Of a DNA stretch of 64,000 nucleotides, positions 1-11,461 are shown in pieces. The notes beneath the pieces are model-generated. The model was not told where the DNA came from, did no database searches, and was given only the letters and a program-made list of their open reading frames with translations. Both the position numbers and the translations under genes were made by a program. Within the stretch, counting starts at the first letter, position 1; every line of letters starts with the position of its first letter. The stretch comes from Rhynchonema sp. JSB1_4 (Eukaryota; Nematoda; Chromadorea; Monhysterida; Xyalidae), in the NCBI GenBank assembly GCA_030248065.1, contig JASAMV010000354.1:46588-110587 (forward strand), written 5' to 3'.

Positions 1-843
1 TTAATTCTACGCAAGCCAGACCTTTTCGTTTGGAATCTAAATCTACAGTATGTAAATGAAGCTAAGCACCAGTTTGACCAGCGTAAAAATGTTCCAAAAC
101 GGTCGATGAACAACTTTTACGCTGTAACTTTAACAACTTTTACATGTAAGTATCGATGAAATTCCATCGCCATCACAAAAACTACCTTGATCGTGCAGCG
201 GTCCAACGCTGGTCGTTTAGTCGTAGAATGCTTGCCTTCCGAAATGAAGCGTGACTCATAAACATTCTTGGCCCGTTGCACAGCACTAGCGACGCTCGAA
301 TGCGTGACGCAAGGTTACACAACGCAGATATGGGCTGACGCAACCGTTACGGACATGGCCAATGCAATGCAATGCCAAGCCAACGGGGCGTGGTCGACTC
401 ATGAATTGGGCTGTGTGAACGGTCGGTGTTGATGAGAATGACTGCAAACGACATTCGCTTGTTGTCTTACGGCACTCTGTTAAAATGTCGATCGATTCAA
501 CCCGGAAAGGGCCCAAACCCAACCCTGAATGTACTTTAGGTCTCGGCTGACCCCGAGAACGTGTCCGTGTCTGGTAGAATTTGCCATGGTGCGGTGCCGC
601 GTAACTTTTGTTCTTGAGAATGGTCACACCCGCAAATGATCAATCATCCCCCACCAGGAAACCTTTAACCGTTTTGGCATGCCACGCCTGAACATATGTC
701 CATACCAATACGTTTGTGGCAAGCACGTCACTCGGTGACAATACTCCTGAAACTCGCTTATTCACACAGTTACACAGTGGGTTTGGGCCTTGTGGGCTCC
801 AATTGTGCAATGCATCACACAGTTACAGTCGTTAAGTTTTCAG
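1..843. other. No supported gene; upstream flank of a terminal exon
   Basis: I see no convincing coding exon here. The longest open frames are short and have no protein-like composition. The stretch ends in a pyrimidine-rich tract and AG at 838-843 that serves as acceptor for the exon that follows, so part of it is probably intron of that gene. Confidence 0.4.
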
Positions 844-1064
844 TGTGTGCCAAAGCAGCCGGTTGGGCAACGCCCGGGAATACGGTAGCGGGCACGCCGG
901 AATGGACGGGCGAGGTCGGCGCCAATTTCGTTCGGGTCGGCGGCACTCGCAACTGGAAATGCAACGCGAACACACGAACGTTCCCCGGCGGTAGCTTTAC
1001 GGCGTCGCAAGCGTGCACCGGCCCCGGTCTGTACGGCACCGGGCCAGCCGCCGGCTGTGCTTAG
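844..1064 (+). CDS. 3'-terminal exon of an unrecognised, possibly secreted protein (partial)
   Basis: A GC-rich open segment follows an acceptor (TTTTCAG at 837-843) and ends in TAG at 1062-1064. It encodes about 73 residues rich in Gly, Ala, Thr and Pro, with four widely spaced cysteines and motifs such as WTGEVGANFVRVGG and WKCNAN. Composition contrasts sharply with the AT-rich flanks, which is the main argument that it is coding. I do not recognise the family. The cysteine spacing would suit an extracellular protein, but no signal peptide is visible because the 5' exons are not identified. The same frame stays open upstream to an ATG at 696, but the codons before 844 look like intron. Confidence 0.35.
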
Positions 1065-2200
1065 TCATCTCCCAAAGTGGTAGTGTGCTGCATGCATGTA
1101 TATTTTTTTTGTTTCAGTCACTTTTTATCGTTTTGTATATTACTATATTTGGTCGGTCATTTTTCATCGATAAATTTTTGATCTATGGTGTTGCTGTGAT
1201 GTTACCTTCGAGGGTATACCTGACGAATACTCATGGTTGATCGTGACATGCGTAATACACACTGTTTCCGAGACGTTTCTTTATTTCCCACTGAATAGAC
1301 AAATTAGGTATGTGGAGACAATTAGCTGAGAAAACGAAACTAAATTTGTGACATGCTTGGTTCAGAAATCAGAATCAAACGTCTGTAATCAAAGGACACA
1401 CAACAATCAGAAAAAGAGTGCATCACCACAGACAGGCATACACATAGGGAAAATTCATCACGGTAGGAAATATTTCAGTTTTTTAATCAATTAATCCATA
1501 TGTGGGACAGCACAAAATCGAGAAAAAATAACACATATAAAAGTCTTACAAACGTGAATGCTGTACGTGAGTATTATTAACAGAACCGAACTCATTCGCA
1601 TCCAAAGCAACAAGGGCCATTGCTCAATAATATTTTTACGGTTAAAAGCCATCGAAATCACAATGGTGCATTGAATAAAGAACAGTAAAAAGTCCCAAGA
1701 GTTAAAATTTTGAAAAATCATCACGCTGCAAGTTATGTAGGTGACTGCATGTCAGACAGAAATCAACCCACAATTTTAAAACATAACGCTAATCATCGCA
1801 ATCATACTTATTAAAGACATCATACTCGCATGGATTTAATGACAGCATCACCACTTTCTCAATTGGTAACAATGCTTGCATTAACGGTCCTTGAACCGCT
1901 GCTTAATAGTATTGCTACGGCGCCTGATGAAGTAATAATGGGCAATGACATAATGCAAACATCACAGAAAAATGTAATCTGACAAGCTGAGTCCGGTTCA
2001 TGTCACTTGAACCCGATCCGACTGACTGAAGAACAATATTATTACTCTTGCAAAGCTGAAACCTGCAAACAATTAGTGCACAATTATGTATGTATGTACA
2101 AAGGGTATGTATAAGAGCCGAAATTTAGCGTGCGCAATAAAACAAACTGCACTCCACACGGTGAAAGAGAAGTATGCACACATTACAAACTGAATAGAAG
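1065..2200. other. AT-rich intergenic region
   Basis: No coding exon is supported. It should contain the 3' UTR of the plus-strand exon ending at 1064 and that of the minus-strand p62-like gene ending at 2201, making the two genes convergent. I could not pick a convincing polyadenylation signal for either. Confidence 0.4.
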
Positions 2201-5200
2201 TCAATCTGCCATCTGGGATGCCGTGAGCAATAATTCATCGACCACCTTCTCCATGTCACCTTCATGTTGGCACAGCACGTGTTCGTTCATCGTCACATCA
2301 GAGAAGCCCATATCGCAGAGCTTCTGTTGCTGTTCGGGATACGCCGACTCGGATGGGTCATACTGGAAGCATGTTAATTTTGAAATTTACAGTTTGAAGT
2401 TTATTGTTTTCTGGTAGAAAATGAATGAACATATTATTTGTCAAGGTTCACCTCCGGATTTGGCCGAGGTGTCCATTGCGCTGGCGGCAGCCAGTCGGTC
2501 TGCGTGCCACGAGGCACCCAGGCCTGGTGCTGCTGCTGCTGGTGTTGTTCCACGGGGGTCCAGTTTTTGGGTGGCATCCTGAGTAAGATGAAAGCAGTAA
2601 TAAATTTCCACACAATGGGGCGAAATCAAACTTGACGATCAGTCCGGCCCGATTCGATGGTCCTGCCTTGGTCACGTGACCTTCGGTATGAACGATATTT
2701 CGAGACCTGCCGATTCACACTGATTTCGACCGATCTCGAAACGTCCCAAGTCCCGTGACCAAGACAAGACCGGACCGGACAGATCATCAAGCTCGATTTT
2801 GACCAATGTTATAAACCGAATTCATCCGCAGATTGGAGAATGTAGGTACTGTACCGACCACTTTGCATTATTATGCGTGGCGCCACTCTGATTGGTGGCA
2901 ATGCTGGTCGAGCTGTTCGACGTCGACAACGACTGCGCGACGCCGTTCAGCTGGTTTTGAATGCTGCGACCGACGGCCGGCAACGTCTGATCCATCACAT
3001 TCAGCACTCGATGCAGTGCGTCAACCAGCTGGTGACCGACCTCGGGCTGCATCGGTGGAATAATGGCGGTGTTGGGCAGTGCTGCTGCTGGCGCTGGTTG
3101 ATCTTGTGACACGGCCTGGTTCGGGCCTTGGTGCTCCTACATGTGAAAATTACAGTGATGTTGTGATGATCACGTGATTGATTGTAAGTAGACTACGTTA
3201 GGGGGAGTAAAACAAATCCCCACCTTCTCTTTAATTCCGTCATCAACAACCAACACAGGTGTTTCCTCAGCAGATGTCTCAAGCGACGAATCGGGATCGG
3301 GAGCCTTCTGCAAGCAAACAGCGCGCATCCAGCATGACGCTAAGAAGTATTCTCGATTAGAAGGTCACTAAAATGTTGCAACATCAACCTCTTTCGGCTC
3401 GTCATCCGGTCGCACGACGGTTGTGGCCGAGGTGCTCATCCAGTCGCTGTCACCATTCGTGCTCATCCACATTTCGGCCGCACCGACGTCTGCCAGTCCA
3501 AAGTCGACAAACGCGCCCGCCGATCGCTCACGTTCGCCATCACCGTCAGAACTGCTGCTCAACGATTCTGAATTCGAATATTTAAATGTTGGTTTCGGAA
3601 TGTAGAATAAGATAACGGTTAATCTGTGTTTGGCCCTTGTGTATATCCAACATTCAACTCAGCAGCGGCCAAGCAAAGCTCTCAGCCACGATGCCTGAGA
3701 AAGGTCGGTAACTAAATTATTGAAAGCGGTCGCATAGCTGCGAGGTTAAAGTATGCAGTGCCCTAAGTCGGTGTCGTGCCAATGTACTTCTGGGTGGTAT
3801 GTCAGACACAATATGTGCGCCGCCCGCTGGATGGTGTGTGAGTTGTCACAAATGAAGGGATATACATATAAAGTAAGTTTACCAATGTACATAGGTCTTC
3901 TTACCGCATTTCGGACTGTCGATCACATTGTAGTCGCTGTCGGCCGACTTGGATCGCTCGGTTACGTTCGACACCAACTCAAAGTCCGGATCCTCCAGCG
4001 TGTCCACGTAGCTGATCTCATCTTCTTCGGTCACTCCCAATTCCAACAACAGAGCATCGTCCGCTGTTTTCTTCTCTTCGTTCTTATTTTCTTCCGCCTT
4101 CTGGGCCTGCTCTTCAGTTTTGGCCAGTTCGTGAGCGGCTTGTTTCTGCTCAATGACTTCACGCTGCTCCTGTTCGTTGGCTACTTTCATGTCGTTTGGC
4201 GAGTCCGGCGGTTGGTTGGGAATGCAACCGATTCCGAGCGATTGGCTCATTATATCGATGTCGTTATCTACACACGCGCCGCTCAGATCGATGTGTGGGC
4301 GGTCACGGCCATTCTTATTCTCGGATCGCGCCCCAAGACTCAACATCGGATCCCAGGGTGTGGCATTGCCGTCCAGCGATGCGTCTTTTCCACCGAAATG
4401 ATTCAACTGCGCGTGCTGTTCGTCTCCGGGAACACCGATTGCTCCACCGAAGTCAACGTCTTTCATTTGGGCTTCCATGGTGCCGCACCATGCAGCTGGG
4501 TATCGACCCCGACCGAAGCCCGGTGGTGGCGGTGGAGGATGCGTGCCAAAACCGCACATCGCTGGGAAAGGCGCCGTGGAAAGGTTCAGTGGCGTTGGTT
4601 CTGGAGTGTGACTTTCGTGAAACGTGGGGCCCATACCCGGCATGGGATAGCACGCTTGCCAACCGGGCTGTTGTGCCAACGGCGGTCTTCGCGGTGCACC
4701 GCGACCGCAACGACGCGGCATTGCGCGCAACGAATCCAAATTTGGGTACACCAGTGGTGGTGGAAGGGGCGGTAGTGGCAACGCGCTCAAGGGAGGGGCG
4801 CGTTGCAACGACACTGGCTCGAGCTCTTCGAGTTCTTTGGTCAGCTTGGCGATGTCGATCTTTTGTCCCGACTTCTTTTCGCTGAAAATACGTTTAGATT
4901 ATAAACAGGCGTGTATCACACACCGGCAATCACAGAATTATTTCTAGAATTCAAACCTTTTCTTGTCCGTTTTCTGACAGCGCAACAGAATCTTAACTCC
5001 GTCAACGATGTGATGTCGTGTGCCACTGCTTGCGTCCAGGCCACCGGTCGGTAATCGGATGATCACGTGACTGGCCAAATGCGGGTCGCAGCACTGGCCG
5101 CAGATTTGTTGCTGACAACTGGGACTGAAATGGAAATATTTCCTTGAGCTTCGAAAAACTTGTAGATCACGAGCCGATAAAGCACCCGCCCGAGCGTCTC

Positions 5201-6187
5201 ACCTCAAACAATAAAAGCGCACACTGCCCTGATGCACGCCAGCGCAGGTGGTGCACTTCCTGCCGCTTGATGCGTGCTTGTTTGTGGCCTTCTGCTCAAT
5301 CTGTTTGACCGATTGATTGAACACACCCCGCCAGTCGGCAACCGTGTTCGCATTTGGAGCAGCGTTGGCAACGGGTAGCGCTTCGAGATTGCCCTCCAGC
5401 AAGTTCGACTCTGGCACGGACTGTGGTGGTGGTGGTGGTGGCACCTGCTGCTGATACTTGTGCTTGACCTTGCGCTTGACTTTCATGTCGCCTTTGATCT
5501 GATTGATTTCGGCCAGCAACTCTTTGTGCACTTGCTGCAGTCGTTGCTTCTGCTCGTCCAGTTGGGACGCGAACTGCGCGCGTTGTGACGTCACCAGACC
5601 GCTCATCTCTTCGCTCACCTCGCGTTTCAGCTCGCTTTTCATCTGCAAACGAACATTCAGGTTGCAGACATTTAGTTTCTCGACATTACTGAAATGAAAA
5701 CGTTATTCGTTGCAGATTTATTGCTTGCCTGAGTGACCGCGCGTGAAATCGACGCTAGAGCCTCCAGGTCGTTCGGGATCTCACCCGGCCCCGTTGTGTG
5801 TACGCTCGCATCGCTGGTTGCGACAGCACCGCTCGCCTTGATGTGCAATGTTCGCATTTGCTGCCACAGATTGACGGCATGTGCCCAGTCCTGAACGAAA
5901 GTGGGAATGAAATATGTTTTCAAATTTACAGCATGCAAAATGATTTAACAAAACCACGTGTTGTCCAAATAAAGTACCTCCTGGCTCATCAACAGAATCC
6001 AGTCGTTTTCGTTGTCCTTGTACAACAACGGACAATTGGCGAATATCGGCACGCGACCGAAGATCTTGCGTTTCAGCCACGGAACATTGTCGGCGCCCAA
6101 GCGACAATCGTCAAATTTCATCACGGTCGTTTCGCCCGGTTCGGCGGAGCCGTGATGCAGCACAAGTCGCAGCTCGCCCCACTCCAT
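2201..6187 (-). CDS. SQSTM1: p62/sequestosome-1-like selective autophagy receptor (PB1-ZZ-LIR-UBA)
   Basis: Ten exons in transcript order: 6187-5978, 5890-5729, 5642-5203, 5124-4957, 4881-3905, 3567-3389, 3307-3224, 3136-2850, 2578-2452, 2362-2201. They sum to 932 codons including the stop. Residues 1-95 are a PB1 domain with the acidic OPCA stretch (YKDNENDWILLMSQE, from residue 56). A coiled-coil-prone, Gln/Glu/Lys-rich region follows. Exons 3-4 hold a ZZ zinc finger, CTTC...RFYCLSPSC...CGQCC..H. A Pro-rich region leads to two LIR-like motifs, DPDFELV and DSDYNVI, near residues 625 and 645. The C-terminus is a UBA domain (LCDMGFSDVTMNEHVL...VVDELL). By family knowledge, such proteins polymerise through PB1, bind ubiquitinated cargo through UBA and LC3/Atg8 through the LIR. 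At 931 residues it is about twice human p62 and near NBR1 in length, but I see no NBR1-type FW domain. The intron at 5728 begins GC rather than GT. Confidence 0.88.
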
Positions 6188-7199
6188 TTCGTTAGCGTCT
6201 GTTCTTGTTCTTGAACTTTATATCTAAAATGTTTCGAAAACTATTTATTCCGATCACGGATTGGATTCTGCGAACAAAAACGAATTTCATTTTCGAGAAT
6301 GAGCTGTTTCGCAATATGGCGTAGTGCAAAATGGGTCGACTGAGAGCTGAACAGAATAAATGAAAAATGCGTAGTCATGTGATGACTGAAACATTTGGCG
6401 TTGCCAGGCTGACACGTGCTGCCTGCACAATTTCGCAACCCGGGCGAGCTCAGAGATAAAAACGTGTTGTGAGGGGAGACTGTACTATTGTTTTTTTTGC
6501 TGGGAACAAGGACAGACAGTCAACGGGTTTCATAAAGTTGTGTTTTTATCAGCAGTGCGGATCGTCCAAGGTCGACAGAGTGCACATTTTAACTTCTGAT
6601 GAAATGGTGTTGGGATGTGTATGGTGTTCAAGGCGATGTACCGTGTAGTTATCTTGATACTTTTATGCTCAGTAGAACATTTTCTCGAAGTCGCACAACC
6701 CCCAAACGACCTGAAGTTCGGAACTCATCAGTGATCTACAAACAAGTTTAGTTGCAGTGTTGCTGACTGTTTAAAGGGCGGGATGAAGGCTCACTGTTGA
6801 TTATAAAATACACTTAATCGGCTGAAGAACGTGTTTTATCCAACAGGATTATTCCAGGTTAAGACACTTTGGTTGGATATTGTTGAATGTGAATTGGAGC
6901 ACTATTGTCAACAACATCAGAAGTACTGTACAATCTGGCCGAAGACAATGCCCTGTAAACAATATGCTTGGTAAAAAACCGGATAAAACTACTAAATTGA
7001 AGTTTAAAAACGATGAATAAAAGCGATGCTTATGAACGCAACGATGGAGAACACAAAATCAAAAAAACCGTATCGCAGTGCATTTTTTTGCTTTTGTTCT
7101 CGAAATACCAGTTTGGTTCGGTATTTAACCACGGCATTTCAGGTAGGCAAATCAGTCTATACCCCTTCGACTCCTGGTAACTTCAACTGCCAAATAAAA
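6188..7199. other. Intergenic region between divergent genes
   Basis: About 1 kb separates the p62-like start (minus) from the first cysteine-cassette gene (plus), so it should hold both promoters. No exon, clear TATA box or repeat could be assigned with confidence. Confidence 0.4.
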
Positions 7200-8145
7200 A
7201 TGCCCTCTTTGGTTGCTACAGTCTGTTTGGCGCTTTGCGTCACCGTCTCATCAACGTGGGCCTATTGCGGCTCCGGCGGATGCGCCCCGGCTCAATGCTC
7301 CCCGATGTGCAGCAGTCTTGTGAGCCACTATGGTTGTGCGAGCAGCTACGTGCAGAAAACGTGCAGCAGCTGTTGTCAGTTGAAACAAATTTAGCTGATT
7401 TTCTTCTGTCCCGCTTTATCAAACACATCCATTTATAGTGTAGGTATGCTTGATTGACCACACAGGTCAGTCACAAACAACAACCTGTTCGAGCACCTGC
7501 AAGCTGTGGGCTGCCGAAGGTGGATGCAGCACGAGCGGAATGATGCGCCAAACGTGCGGATGTGCATGTATGTGCCCCACGAGTTTACAATCTGTTTTGA
7601 ACGTATATTCAGTTTGAAGTGGATCTTGATGTTGATGGTGATTGACGTTTATTTAGGTCAGTCACAAACAACAACATGTTCGAAAACCTGCATGTCATGG
7701 GCGGCCTCTGGTGGATGCAGCACGAGCGGACCCATGCGTAGCGAGTGTGCATGTGCATGTAAGTTTCCCATTTAGCAACTGTTGATTGAAACAATCGACG
7801 GTGGATACAGTACGTGCTTTATCTTCTTGATGCTGAACTTCAGGTCAAACAAAAACAGTGACTTGTTCGAAAACGTGCACAATGTGGGCAGCCGCGGGTG
7901 GATGTTCATCTGAAAGCATGCGTTCACAATGCGGTTGTGCTTGTGGTTAGTGCACTGCGTACAAGTATAACAAGCTGTTCCTGAAAAGTATTCATGAGCA
8001 CACAGGGGCCTCGGCAGCCAGCACCAATTGCGGCAGTTGCCGTCAAAGCTGCAGCGCTTGCCAATACTGGGCCAGCAAGGGAGCGTGCACCACCAGCAGC
8101 ACCTACATGCGACGCAATTGTGGCTGCGCGTGCAACAGCGGCTGA
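7200..8145 (+). CDS. Secreted cysteine-cassette protein A (ShKT-like repeats)
   Basis: Five exons: 7200-7374, 7466-7567, 7657-7758, 7844-7945, 8006-8145, giving 206 residues. The start at 7200 is chosen because it opens a clear signal peptide (MPSLVATVCLALCVTVSSTWA). A short Cys-rich N-terminal block follows, then three cassettes and a terminal cassette ending CGCACNSG. Each cassette has six cysteines, C-x3-C-x8-C-x9-C-x-C-x-C, with a conserved WAA.GGC core and Met-Arg before the last cluster. The terminal unit (CQYWASKGAC...YM.RNC) strongly recalls the ShKT motif, but its last three cysteines are packed C-x-C-x-C. All introns are phase 1 and most split the last cysteine codon (T|GY), so cassettes can be gained or skipped without frame change. 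ShKT-like modules occur in defence peptides, toxins and secreted enzymes; which applies here is unknown. Donor 7945|GT was preferred over 7942|GT because it keeps the cysteine. Confidence 0.8.
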
Positions 8146-9193
8146 GTGATGTTTCATGCCAAGTGATACAGTTTTACGTTATACTCGCCATAATACTCCA
8201 ATTTATTATTATTATTGTTATATATTATTGTTATTTACTATTAATTTCATGGCGGCTTTCATCACGAAATCCTAATCGAGATATTTGGTGGTGGGGACGT
8301 GCATGTAGTCATGTAATGAACTGCATAACTAAAAATGGGCATTGCTTTATTACTTTACTTGATTATTCATGAAAAGATAAATACAAATTGGTGCAATAAA
8401 AATGTACAAGAAGTCTTGCCTTTTTCAAATTGTGTTCCCGAAGTTTGCTTGACCAGAAGCAGTTTTTTAAAGCAGCAAGCAGGTGTAGAACCCACACCGT
8501 CAAACGCACAACCGACCCTAAGTTTTGATCACGTCCACTGCAGAAGTCGGGGTTATACTAATGTTGTCGAAGCAACTGCCTGTGTTCATACTTTGCACGC
8601 ATCATGCGTGTGTTGCACAGTCGACACCCGGCCAGCTGCGGTTGCACGAATCATTGTGTTGACAACAGCAACATTAGTCCAAAATTACATAGTGACACAG
8701 TACTGGCTCGTGCAACAACTTTACGTGCCATCTTTGCTGGTTGAGAAACCCAACTTTAACAGGTCAAACAGTATGTTTTTATCAGGATTTTCTGGGTGAA
8801 CGACTTTTAGCCACGTGCGCACCACATGCGTCCTCACTTCAGATAGCTGACTGGAAGTCAAAACGGGTTTTTGAACAAACACGTTACGCTAACCTGACCG
8901 TAACACATTGTCATCAGCAGGCCGGCAAAAACTTTGAAAAAAACCAGGGTCCTATTTAGCGACTTAATCCCGGGAACAAACGTTGAACAAAGCCATTTCA
9001 TTTATTGAACGCAAGAATGAATTTGCCAAACTCATGCCACCTTTAATCGAACCAGTATAGTTGTTGCTTTGTTCTCCGGATACCGGTTTGGCGGGCCTTC
9101 TTGCTTTTAAGCGCGCAGTTCATCGCACACGCATTTAGTCTCCTCCGCTTCCTTCTTCAAACCACCCAAACCTTACCCACATCAACCACAACC
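8146..9193. other. Spacer between the two cysteine-cassette genes
   Basis: It holds the 3' UTR of gene A with a polyadenylation signal at 8395-8400, and the promoter of gene B. The stretch 8500-8800 contains weak cysteine-containing open frames that could be decayed cassettes, but I could not align them convincingly. Confidence 0.35.
8395..8400 (+). promoter_or_regulatory. Candidate polyadenylation signal AATAAA, cassette gene A
   Basis: A canonical AATAAA lies 250 bases after the stop codon of gene A, in AT-rich sequence. It is plausible by position only. Confidence 0.4.
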
Positions 9194-11461
9194 ATGCACT
9201 CCCTGGTTGCGACCTTGTGCATGGTGCTTTGCGTGGCCGTGTCATCCAGTTGGGCTCAATGCGGCGTCGGCGGATGTGCACCACGATGTCCCTCGCAGTG
9301 CACCAGTTTCGTGAGCACGGGTGGTTGTGCGCGTGCCACCGTCCCCAACATGTGCACCAGCTGTTGTCCGCGACCGTCGTGTCCCAGTGCGTGTCAGTCG
9401 TTTGCCGCTTCGGGCGGATGCGGTACCTCCGGAGCCATGCGCAGTCGGTGTGGATGCGCTTGTAAGATGACCATTAACTGGATTGTCACTTGTATTCGTT
9501 CACAGCATAAAAAACCGAACGACATCCACTAAAGGCTCCAAACCGGCGTGCCCAAGCAAGTGCGTGTCGATGGCTGCATCTGGCGGATGTTCGTCGGGAA
9601 CAATGCCTAGTGGATGCGGTTGTGCATGTACGTTTTCGCGGGACAGTTTTTTTGGAAACTAACGGGTTTCATCGACAGCTGATAATTTTGGAGTAAAAAA
9701 GTTTACACTGTAGGTCCCGCCCGCCCTGCCTGTCCCAGCACCTGCATGTCAGCGGCTGCCTCAGGCGGATGCTCATCGGGAGCCATGCCCAGCGGATGTG
9801 GTTGTGCTTGTGAGTTTATGGGGCCAGTTTCTTTTAAAACACGCTTTTTTAAAGACTCTGATCATTTGTAATCTCGAAACCGTGCTTGACTTTTGATTGA
9901 CTTGCTATACCTACAGGCCCCTCACGCCCTGCCTGTCCCAGCACTTGCATGTCAGCGGCTGCCTCAGGCGGATGCTCATCGGGAGCCATGCCCAGCGGAT
10001 GTGGTTGTGCTTGTAAGTTTATGGGGCCAGTTTCTTTTAAAACACGCCTTTTTAAAGACTCTGATCATTTGTAATCTCGAAACCGTGCTTGACTTTTGAT
10101 TGACTTGTTATACCTACAGGCCCCTCACGCCCTGCCTGTCCCAGCACCTGCATGTCAGCGGCTGCCTCAGGCGGATGCTCATCGGGAGCCATGCCCAGCG
10201 GATGTGGTTGTGCTTGTGAGTTTATGGTGCCAGTTTCTTTTAAAACACGCTTTTTTAAGACTCTGATCATTTGTAATCTCGAAACCGTGCTATTCTTTTG
10301 ATTAACTTGCTATGCCTACAGGCCCCGCCCGCCCTGCCTGTCCCAGCACCTGCATGTCAGCGGCTGCCTCAGGCGGATGCTCATCGGGAGCCATGCCCAG
10401 CGGATGTGGTTGTGCTTGTGAGTGATTAATCCGTCAATACTATACATATATTTGAATATTATTATTAATTCACGGAATAAGTTACTAACTTGCTGAATAG
10501 TTTTCATGATTGTCATTTGATTTGATCTGCAGGTCCGGCCGCGCGCATCAGTTCTTGTTCGAGCTCGTGCCAGTCGTGGGCGGCCGTCGGTGGCTGCTCA
10601 TCTGCAAGAATGCGTTCACAATGTGCTTGTGCTTGTGAGTGCATCATTCGATTGGTGTTGTTATCAGTGCCAAGCGCGCACTGCTATATAGAGCTGACCA
10701 TGTTGACTTAAAGCTGGGTTTGTTCTGCTTCTGTACCTTCGTCGCCAACAACACGCGCGAAAACGGCACCGATCAGTCCTTTCGGCCTGTTTTGAATCGG
10801 CAAACTCATTGGCATTGCGGCCTTGCCTAATACACATATCGGTCACAAAAAACGACTGGTCGCTACCCTTGTGAATAACGAGTGGTCAAAAAGGGCGTCC
10901 CCTACGTAACTTGCGCCCCTCAACTTGGTGTGCTGTGTTCAATTTTAGGCGTAAAGTGCTTACATGCTTTGTGGTGTCATTCTGTTGGCTGATGTTTCAA
11001 TCATCAAATAGAGGAACAAAACTCTAACGTGGCTGCTCTGAAGGCTGCGCGCAATATGCCATACATACTGTACCTACCCAGCTTTGTGCCTTTATTTGAC
11101 GACCGAAACATCAGCAGTTCGGTTTGACCGCTGGCATTTCATATGTTTAACCTACAGAATACCATAACAAAGTTTGTAGACAGTTTACCCCGAAAACTGA
11201 ACACAGCACACCAATATGGGACGCGCAAGTTAAGGGGAAGTACTTTCTGACCACTCTGTGACTGGCGGCGACGGTATGCGCACACACGCTGTAACCACTT
11301 GTTGTCCGACAGGTTCCGCTGCCGCCCCTCGTCCCACCGGCGGTTGTGGCGGTTGCCGACAAAATTGCAACATTTGCCAGTATTGGGCCAGTCAGGGAGC
11401 GTGCAGCACAAACAGCGGCTACATGCAACGCAACTGCGGCTGTGCGTGCAACAACGGCTGA
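9194..11461 (+). CDS. Secreted cysteine-cassette protein B (expanded ShKT-like repeats)
   Basis: Eight exons: 9194-9461, 9535-9627, 9714-9809, 9917-10012, 10120-10215, 10322-10417, 10533-10634, 11313-11461, giving 331 residues. It is a paralogue of gene A: the signal peptide MHSLVATLCMVLCVAVSSSWA and the Cys-rich N-terminal block match. Here exon 1 already carries one fused cassette (CPSACQSFAASGGC...CGCAC). Six internal phase-1 cassettes follow. Four of them (9714-10417) are nearly identical, with the pattern CPSTCMSAAASGGCSSG...CGCAC. The terminal cassette (CQYWASQGAC...YMQRNCGCACNNG) matches that of gene A. Repeated near-identical exons point to very recent unequal exchange. The last intron is long (10635-11312) because a palindromic element is inserted in it. 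The molecular target is unknown. Confidence 0.8.
9714..10437 (+). repeat. Tandem ~203 bp exon-plus-intron duplication
   Basis: Three and a half copies of a unit made of one 96 bp cassette exon plus its ~107 bp intron. Acceptor positions 9714, 9917, 10120 and 10322 give spacings of 203, 203 and 202. Even the intron text (GGGGCCAGTTTCTTTTAAAA; CTGATCATTTGTAATCTCGA) is kept almost unchanged, so the copies are young or being homogenised. Confidence 0.9.
10880..11256. mobile_element. Palindromic MITE-like element in the last intron of gene B
   Basis: The ends are GAGTGGTCA (10880-10888) and TGACCACTC (11248-11256). Inside them are longer imperfect inverted arms: the GTGTGCTGTGTTCA sequence near 10930 and its complement TGAACACAGCACAC near 11198. 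The middle contains a further inverted pair, GCTGATGTTTC (10988-10998) and GAAACATCAGC (11105-11115). No coding capacity is present. Confidence 0.6.

Noticed and set aside
3753..4775. 340-codon plus-strand open frame over the p62-like gene
   Set aside because: It is the antisense shadow of the large minus-strand exon 3905-4881, which has clear protein features and correct phase.
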